64,000 bases of DNA from Stutzerimonas stutzeri (GTDB taxonomy: Bacteria; Pseudomonadota; Gammaproteobacteria; Pseudomonadales; Pseudomonadaceae). The notes beneath the pieces are model-generated. The model was not told where the DNA came from and made no database searches. It was given only the letters and a program-made list of their open reading frames with translations. The stretch spans positions 186,001 through 250,000 of the forward strand of contig CP077641.1 of assembly GCA_019056435.1 (NCBI GenBank). Reading direction: 5' to 3'. Positions 57,410 to 64,000 of this stretch are shown here, piece by piece (the first letter of the stretch is position 1; every line of letters begins with the position of its first letter). The position numbers and the translations under genes are program-made.

Positions 57410-58580
57410 CAGCCGGCCCAGCTCTGCAGGCCCAGGGCGATACGCTCGACCGCCAGCTCCAGGCGCGCCAGGTCCTGGGTATAGGCGAAGCGCACATGGT
57501 GGCCCGCCTGGTATCGACCGAAATCCAGGCCCGGGGTGATCGCCACGAACTGGGTTTCCAGCATGTGCTGGCAGAACCCATAGGCATCGCCGCCGAAGGC
57601 CGAGATGTCCGCATAGAGGTAGAACGCACCCTGCGGCTCGACCGCAATGCCGAACCCCAACTCACGAAGGGCAGGCAAGAGGAAGTCACGGCGCCGGGCG
57701 AATTCCGCACGGCGTGCTTCGAGCAGCTCGATCGTGGCCGGTTCGAAGCACGCCAGCGCGGCGTGTTGAGCCATCGTCGGCGCGGCGATGTAGAGGTTCT
57801 GCGCGAGCTTTTCCAGCTCGGGTACCGCGTCCGGGGCGCCACCAGCCAGCCCAGGCGCCATCCGGTCATGCCGAAATACTTTGAAAAGCTGTTCAGGACA
57901 AAGGCGTCGTCGTCGACCGCCAACACACTGGGGGCGTCCACGCCGTAGGTCAGTCCATGGTAGATCTCGTCGACCACCAGATGCCCGCCACGCGCCTTCA
58001 GGACCTTCGACAAGCCGGCCAGTTCGTCGCGGTCAAGCAAGGTACCGGTCGGGTTGGACGGCGAGGCGACCAGCGCGCCGACGCTGTCCCGGTCCCAATG
58101 ACGTTCGACCAGCTCGGGAGTCAGCTGGTAGCGCACCTCCGGCCCCACCGGCACCAGCTGCGCCGCGCCCTCGACGAGCCGCAGGAAGTGCCGATTGCAC
58201 GGATAGCCGGGGTCGGCCAGCAGCCAGTGCTTGCCCGGATCGACCAGCAGGCTGCTGGCGAGCAACAGCGCACCGGATCCGCCGGGAGTAATCAGCACCC
58301 GTTCGGGGTCAATAGACAGCTGATAACGCTCGGCGTAGAAACCGGCAATGGCCTCGCGCAGCTGCGGCAGCCCGCGAGCGGCGGTATAGCGGGTATGCCC
58401 GGCGGCCAGGGCAGCCTGCCCAGCCGCGACAATGGGCGCGGGTGTGGTGAAGTCCGGCTCACCGATTTCCAGGTGGACAACATCATGCCCAAGCGCCTGC
58501 AATTCGTTGGCCCGCGCCAGCAGCGCCATGACATGAAAGGGTTCGATTGCACGGCTACGCGCGCTATAAGAAGAGGTCAT
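57409..58580 (-). CDS. Pyridoxal-phosphate aminotransferase, class I (frameshifted)
   Basis: A fold-type I aminotransferase of 390 residues (repaired). Signature parts are [11 protein letters not shown], the [11 protein letters not shown] loop, [10 protein letters not shown], the [10 protein letters not shown] strand and the PLP lysine in [16 protein letters not shown]. The G run at 57833-57836 lacks one base; beyond it the frame resumes with [20 protein letters not shown]. Start ATG 58580 follows AGGAAGG. The amino donor is not identifiable. Upstream of dksA, divergent. Confidence 0.88.
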
Positions 58581-58770
58581 TTGACCTTCCTGACGAGAAC
58601 AAAACGTGAATTCTACCGAAGGTCCCCTGACACCGCAGCCATCGTGAAATTCGGGAGTAGCGCACCCCGATTCGATCTGGTAAGTTCGCCCGCTTGCAGC
58701 CGCAGGCCGGCACGGGCCGGCAGAGGGACTCATTATCCTGCGCAATGGACATAGCGAGAGGCGTTCATCC

Positions 58771-59214
58771 ATGCCCATTACCAAAACGACACCCAGCAAC
58801 CAACTGATTCGCGCCTTCGTGCCCTACAAGGAGTCCAAGGGTGAGGAGTACATGAGCGAGAACATGCGAGCTCATTTCACTGCCATCCTCAACAAGTGGA
58901 AGCAGGAGTTGATGGAAGAGGTCGATCGTACCGTGCACCACATGCAGGACGAAGCCGCCAACTTCCCCGATCCGGCTGACCGTGCCAGCCAGGAAGAAGA
59001 GTTCAGCCTGGAACTGCGTGCCCGTGACCGCGAGCGCAAGCTGATCAAGAAGATCGACGAGACGCTGCAACTGATCGAAGACAACGAATACGGCTGGTGT
59101 GACTCATGCGGCGTCGAGATCGGCATTCGCCGTCTGGAAGCACGCCCCACCGCCACCCTCTGCATCGACTGCAAGACCCTGGCAGAAATCAAGGAAAAGC
59201 AGATCGGTTCCTGA
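58771..59214 (+). CDS. dksA: RNA polymerase-binding regulator DksA
   Basis: Binds the RNA polymerase secondary channel and, with ppGpp, represses stable-RNA promoters and activates amino-acid promoters. The 147-residue protein has the coiled-coil with the tip motif DPADRAS, and a zinc finger CDSC (start [11 protein letters not shown]) plus CIDC. It is intact with no frameshift. A terminator-like hairpin follows, then gluQRS. Confidence 0.96.
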   Translation: MPITKTTPSNQLIRAFVPYKESKGEEYMSENMRAHFTAILNKWKQELMEEVDRTVHHMQDEAANFPDPADRASQEEEFSLELRARDRERKLIKKIDETLQLIEDNEYGWCDSCGVEIGIRRLEARPTATLCIDCKTLAEIKEKQIGS

Positions 59215-59221
59215 TCCCGAA

Positions 59222-59241
59222 CGGGGCGCTACGGCGCCCCG
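59222..59241 (+). terminator. Hairpin after dksA
   Basis: CGGGGCGC (59222-59229) pairs perfectly with 59234-59241, loop TACG, followed by CTTCATTT. The T tract is weak, so it is likely a leaky terminator that allows some read-through into gluQRS. Confidence 0.65.
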
Positions 59242-59306
59242 CTTCATTTCCGATACTGCCCACCACGCTGCCACCGCCTCGCTGATTGCCCTTCCGAGCC
59301 GGCCTC

Positions 59307-60193
59307 ATGTCTGTCTCCGCCTACGTCGGTCGCTTCGCCCCCACGCCCAGCGGCTACCTGCACTTCGGTTCGCTGATGGCCGCCCTCGCGTCCTATCTCG
59401 ACGCACGCGCCGCGGGCGGCCGCTGGTTGCTGCGCATGGAGGACCTCGACCCACCTCGCGAAATGCCTGGTGCCCAGGAGGCGATCGTTCGTGCACTGGA
59501 AGCCTACGGCTTCGAGTGGGACGGGCCGATGGCGCGTCAGAGCGAACGCCTGGATACCTATAACGCCGCGATCGACAGGCTCTGGGCGGACGGGCATGTC
59601 TATGCTTGCACCTGCTCTCGCAAGCAGCTCGAACCCTTCGCCGGGCTGTACCCGGGCTTTTGCCGGGAGGCTGGTCGGGATGTGCAGGACGCGGCCATCC
59701 GCCTGCGCGTTCCCGATCGGGTGTATGCGTTCACCGATCGGGTTCAGGGTGAGTTCAGCCAGCCGCTGGGGCGCGAGGTCGGCGATTTCGTCATTCGCCG
59801 CCGCGATGGGCTGATCGCCTATCAGCTGGCCGTGGTGCTGGACGACGCCTGGCAAGGGTGACCCACGTGGTGCGCGGCGCCGACCTGCTGGATTCCACGC
59901 CTCGCCAGCTTTACCTGCAGGAACTGCTCGGCCTGCCCCAGCCGCACTATTTGCACGTTCCGCTGATCATCCAGCCGGACGGGCACAAGCTTGGCAAGCG
60001 CTACCGGTCACCGCCGCTCGAACCCGCCGAGGCCACGCCGATGCTATTGCGCGCATTGCGTGCGCTCGGTCAGCCAACGCCCAAGCCCCTCGCCGACGCC
60101 TTGCCTCGTGAAGTGCTCGAATGGGCGATCAGGCACTGGGATGCCGACCGCATCCCGCGCTGCCGTACCCTTGCCGAGGCGCAGTTGAGGTGA
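59307..60193 (+). CDS. gluQRS: Glutamyl-Q tRNA(Asp) synthetase (frameshifted)
   Basis: Attaches glutamate to queuosine in tRNA-Asp, making glutamyl-Q. It resembles the GluRS catalytic core: GRFAPTPSGYLHFGSLMAAL (the HIGH-equivalent HFGS), the zinc site C-x-C with Tyr and Cys in YACTCSRKQLEPFAGLYPGFCR, and a KLGKR in place of KMSKS. A G run at 59856-59858 lacks one base; repair gives 295 residues. The dksA-gluQRS-cbrA order is conserved in pseudomonads. Confidence 0.92.
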
Positions 60194-60370
60194 CGCAACA
60201 GCTGCAAGCGGCGCGGCCGCTGGAGGCAGCACGAGTCGGGCGGCGGATTCGGCGCGGGGGCCGGGCTGGGCGCACACCGGGCTTCTGGCTTCGACGTCGG
60301 TGCGACCTTCGCGCTTCAAGCTTCTCCCGCCATCCTTTACCATCCCCGCACATTCGATACGAGTTCCGGC

Positions 60371-60547
60371 ATGTACATCTACCGACTGGTGCTGCTCCTG
60401 GTCGTGGGGATCTATCTGTTTTCCCCCGCGATCATGGACTGGTGGATCGACCCCAACGGCGCCTGGTACCGGCCCTATCTGTTGTGGCTGATCCTCATCG
60501 TGGTGACCTTCATTCTTCAGAGCCAGCGCGATGCCGACGAGCTTTAG
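60371..60547 (+). CDS. cbrX: Small membrane protein CbrX
   Basis: A 58-residue protein with two hydrophobic helices (about 3-20 and 37-52). Its last 17 bases overlap the start of cbrA in another frame, so the two are translationally coupled. This is the small gene I recall as cbrX in P. putida, described as upstream of and coupled to cbrA. Its own molecular role is not known to me. Confidence 0.85.
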   Translation: MYIYRLVLLLVVGIYLFSPAIMDWWIDPNGAWYRPYLLWLILIVVTFILQSQRDADEL

Positions 60548-63484
60548 CCTCAGCCACCTGATCCTGATCAGTGTCGCGTACCTGCTGGTGCTGTTCGGCG
60601 TCGCCTGGGTCAGCGAGCGGGGTCTGATACCGCGCTGGCTGATCCGTCATCCGCTGACCTATACCCTCTCGCTCGGCGTCTATGCCAGCGCCTGGGCGTT
60701 CTACGGCACCGTCGGGCTGGCCTACCAGTACGGCTATGGCTTTCTCGCGACCTACCTGGGCGTCTGCGGCGCCTTCCTGCTGGCGCCCGTGCTGCTGTAC
60801 CCCATCCTGCGCATCACCCGTACCTACCAGTTGGCGTCGCTGGCCGACCTGTTCGCCTTTCGCTTCCGCAGCACCTGGAGCGGTGCGCTCACCACCGTGG
60901 TGATGCTGATCGGCATGCTGCCATTGCTGGCGCTGCAGATTCAGGCAGTCGCCGATGCCATTGGCATCCTCACCCTCGAACCGCTGCAGGAACGCGTCGC
61001 GCTGGGTTACTGCGTGATGATCATGCTGTTCACCATCCTCTTCGGGGCACGCCATATCGCCACCCGCGAGAAGCATGAAGGGCTGGTCTTTGCCATTGCC
61101 TTCGAATCGGTGGTCAAGCTCGTGATGTTCGCTGCCATCGGGCTGTACGCCCTGTACGTCGTGTTCGGCGGGCCGCACCAGCTGGAAATCTGGCTGCTGC
61201 AGAACCAGTCGGCGCTGCAGGCCCTGCACACCCCCTGCAGGAGGGGCCCTGGCGGACCTTGTTGCTGGTGTTCTTCGCCTCGGCCATCGTGATGCCGCAC
61301 ATGTATCACATGACCTTCACCGAAAACCTCAACCCGCGCGCCCTGGTCAGTGCCAGCTGGGGGCTGCCGCTGTATCTGCTGCTGATGAGCCTGGCCGTAC
61401 CGCTGATCCTCTGGGCCGGCCTGAAGCTGGGCGTCAGCACCAACCCCGAGTACTTCACCCTCGGCCTGGGCATCACCGCCGACAGCACGGTCCTGACCCT
61501 GTTGGCGTTCGTCGGCGGTCTGTCGGCCTCCAGCGGCCTGATCATCGTCAGCACCCTGGCACTGTCCGGCATGGCTCTGAATCACCTGGTCCTGCCGCTG
61601 TATCAGCCCCCGACCGAAGGCAACATCTATCGCTGGCTGAAATGGACACGTCGCAGCCTGATCCTCGCCATCATCATGGCCGGCTACGGTTTCTACCTGC
61701 TGCTCGGCGCGGAACAGGACCTCTCCAACCTCGGCATCGTCGCCTTCGTCGCAACCCTCCAGTTTCTGCCTGGCGTGCTCTCGGTGCTTTACTGGCCGAC
61801 GGCCAACCGCCGCGGTTACATCGTCGGCCTGCTGGCGGGGATCGCTGTATGGGTGGTCACCATGCTGCTGCCACTGGTCGGCAATCTGGATGGTTTCTAC
61901 ATCCCGCTGCTGAACGTGGTGTACGTGCTGGACGATACCAGTTGGCACCTGGCCGCCATCGCCTCGCTGGCGGCCAATGTGCTGGCCTTTTCGCTGTTCT
62001 CGCTGTTCACAGAGACCAGCCCAGAGGAACAGGCCGCGGCCGAAGCCTGTGCAGTGGAGAACGTACGTCGCCCGCAGCGCCGCGAACTGGTCGCCGCCTC
62101 CCCGCAGGAGTTCGCCACCCAGCTGGCCAAACCGCTCGGGGCGAAGACGGCGCAGCGGGAGGTCGAACAGGCCCTGCGCGACCTGCAGTTGCCTTTTGAC
62201 GAGCATCGCCCCTACGCCTTGCGGCGCCTGCGTGACCGCATCGAGGCGAACCTGTCGGGCTTGATGGGCCCCAGCGTCGCCCAGGACATCGTCGAGAACT
62301 TCCTGTCCTACAAGAACGGCGCCGATGGTTATGTCACCGAGGACATCCATTTCATCGAAAGCCGACTGGAGGAGTACCACTCGCGCCTGACGGGGCTCGC
62401 CGCCGAGCTGGACGCCCTGCGCCGTTACCATCGCCAGACCCTGCAGGAGTTGCCGATGGGTGTCTGTTCGCTGGCCAAGGATCAGGAAATCCTCATGTGG
62501 AACCGGGCGCTCGAGGAACTGACCGAAATCCCGGCATTGCACGTCGTGGGTTCGCGCCTGTCGACCATCGCCGAGCCGTGGCGGAGCCTGCTCACCGGCT
62601 TCATCGAGCAGAACGACGAGCATCTGCATAAACAGCGACTGCAACTGGACGGCCACAGCCGCTGCCTCAACCTGCACAAGGCCGCGATCGCCGAGCCGCT
62701 GGCCCCGGCCAACAGCGGCCTGGTGCTGCTGATCGAAGACCTGACCGAGACCCAGCAGCTCGAGGACCGCCTGGTCCATTCCGAGCGCCTGGCGAGCATC
62801 GGCCGACTGGCCGCCGGCGTAGCCCACGAGATCGGCAACCCCATTACCGGCATCGCCTGCCTGGCGCAGAATCTGCGCGAAGAGCGCGAAGCCGACCCGG
62901 AAATCATCGAGATCAGCAACCAGATTGTCGAGCAGACCAAACGGGTCTCGCGCATCGTGCAGTCACTGATGAGCTTCGCCCACGCTGGCGGGCGGCAGCA
63001 GGATCTGTACCCGGTGAGCCTGGCCGAGGTTACGCAGGATGCGATCGCCCTGCTCTCGCTCAATCGCCAGGGCACCGAGGTGCGCTTCTTCAACCTGTGC
63101 GACCCTGCGCATCTGGCTGAAGGCGATCCGCAGCGCCTCGCGCAGGTGCTGATCAATCTGCTGACCAACGCGCGTGACGCCTCGCAGCCCGGCGACCCCA
63201 TCCGGGTGCGCAGCGAAGTCTCGGAGCAGACCGTCTACCTGATCGTCGAGGACGAGGGCAGTGGCATACCGCGGTCCATTCAGGACCGCCTGTTCGAGCC
63301 CTTCTTCACCACCAAGGACCCTGGCGAAGGCACAGGCCTCGGCCTTGCGCTGGTCTATTCGATCGTGGAAGAGCATTATGGCCGGATTGATATCGACAGC
63401 CCGGCCAACCCGGAAACCCAACGCGGCACCCGTTTCCGCATCACCCTGCCCAGGCATGTCGAGGCTAACGATGCGATTGATTGA
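60531..63484 (+). CDS. cbrA: Sensor kinase CbrA (frameshifted)
   Basis: Senses the cell's carbon/nitrogen state and activates CbrB, controlling use of many carbon and nitrogen sources. The repaired protein is 984 residues: an N-terminal transporter-like SLC5 domain of about 13 helices (to ~490), a short linker, PAS (~640-740), and the kinase with His ~766 in GVAHEIGNP, then an ATPase domain with DEGSGIP and GEGTGLGLALVYSI. One C is missing from the run 61231-61235. AAs 235-245 are the first to be scrambled in the raw reading. It starts within cbrX. Confidence 0.95.
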
Positions 63485-63656
63485 AGAGGCGTCCCTTCAC
63501 GCGCCCCGCCGTGGGCCGGCCCCCTTGGCCACCTGCCACGGGGTCCCGATGTAGCGCCCAGCCGGGAATCGCCAATGCGTGACTGCAGCCACCCGGAGCA
63601 CCGCCCGACGAGGCCCGCTCCGCCAGCCGCCGCCTCAAACCGTCGAGAGAGTACAG

Positions 63657-64000
63657 ATGCCACACATTCTGATCGTCGAAGACGAAACCATCATCCGCTC
63701 CGCCCTGCGCCGGCTCCTCGAACGAAACCAGTATCAGGTCAGCGAGGCCGGATCGGTGCAGGAAGCCCAGGAACGCTTCAGCATTCCGGGTTTCGATCTC
63801 ATCGTCAGCGATTTGCGCCTGCCCGGCGCGCCGGGTACCGAGCTGATCAAGCTGGCCGAAGGCACGCCGGTGCTGATCATGACCAGCTACGCCAGCCTGC
63901 GGTCGGCCGTGGATTCGATGAAGCTCGGCGCCGTGGACTACATCGCCAAGCCCTTCGACCACGATGAGATGCTGCAGACGGTCGCCCGCATCATCAGCGA
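63657..64000 (+). CDS. cbrB: Response regulator CbrB (partial)
   Basis: Only the receiver domain, about 114 residues, lies in the window; the sigma-54 activator domain and helix-turn-helix are beyond the right edge. HILIVEDETIIRSALRRLL, the phosphorylation Asp in LIVSDLRLPG, the Thr in MTSYAS and the Lys in IAKPFD are present. It is the partner of CbrA, separated from it by a 172-base spacer that should contain its own promoter. No confident promoter was found there. Confidence 0.93.
   Translation, partial: MPHILIVEDETIIRSALRRLLERNQYQVSEAGSVQEAQERFSIPGFDLIVSDLRLPGAPGTELIKLAEGTPVLIMTSYASLRSAVDSMKLGAVDYIAKPFDHDEMLQTVARIIS

Noticed and set aside
234..61292. Reading the broken genes as pseudogenes
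   Set aside because: Repairs are all single bases in short runs and restore full, family-length proteins, including probable essential or central genes; decay would also give substitutions, nonsense codons and larger losses.
61007..62827. 606-codon minus-strand frame across cbrA
   Set aside because: Antisense shadow of a known gene.
1..64000. Mobile elements, CRISPR, tRNA, rRNA or prophage
   Set aside because: No transposase, integrase, repeat-spacer arrays or RNA gene signatures were found by eye.

Overview
The window is a GC-rich, gene-dense piece of chromosome from a pseudomonad, most likely the Stutzerimonas (Pseudomonas stutzeri) group. The evidence is the gene set (cbrX-cbrA-cbrB after dksA and gluQRS, olsB-olsA, a SadC-type cyclase beside a class I fumarase, slyD-ackA-pta, a PA4642-family protein near mqo) and gene neighbourhoods that match, as far as I recall them, those of Pseudomonas aeruginosa. 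I see no tRNA, rRNA, insertion sequence, prophage or CRISPR array. It is core chromosome, not an island.

Layout. 0-7.3 kb: pyruvate kinase, a ferredoxin-reductase/SadC pair, class I fumarase and an Aer-type energy-taxis receptor. 7.4-17.1 kb: small conserved proteins, a PfpI/DJ-1 protein, then membrane-lipid genes (cardiolipin-synthase-like PLD, acyl-CoA-dehydrogenase-like protein, OlsB, OlsA), ACP phosphodiesterase, an aldolase, a flavodoxin and folM-folX. 17.3-21.9 kb: CysZ, an Old Yellow Enzyme with its NemR-like repressor, glutathione peroxidase, SlyD. 22-35 kb: ackA-pta, an acyltransferase, a REC-PAS-GGDEF-EAL regulator with a very large CHASE hybrid kinase, an OmpA lipoprotein and an acyl-CoA ligase. 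35-47.8 kb: LysE exporter, hydroxyacid dehydrogenase, RsmC, a manganese riboswitch with a UPF0016 exporter, an M48 lipoprotein, an HMCES-like protein, small zinc-ribbon proteins, DUF1329 protein, YajG and Mqo. 48-58.6 kb: SulP transporter, SDR, LOG protein between repeated DnaA-box modules, MgtC, sorbosone dehydrogenase, SfsA and an aminotransferase. 58.7-64 kb: DksA, GluQRS and the CbrXAB carbon/nitrogen control locus, cut by the right edge.

The strongest cross-cutting observation is technical. Nineteen otherwise ordinary genes carry 22 single-base frameshifts (16 losses, 6 gains), nearly all in short homopolymers. Repairing each restores a reading frame of normal family length, so these look like read or consensus errors, not pseudogenes. 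I annotate those genes across the break.

The most interesting biological signals are four intergenic copies of a fixed-geometry DnaA-box module at 50.9-52.2 kb, a duplicated operator controlling the NemR-like/OYE pair, a candidate minus-strand small RNA at 17.14-17.34 kb, the manganese riboswitch with its switch hairpin, and an HMCES-family protein lacking two of its expected active-site residues.
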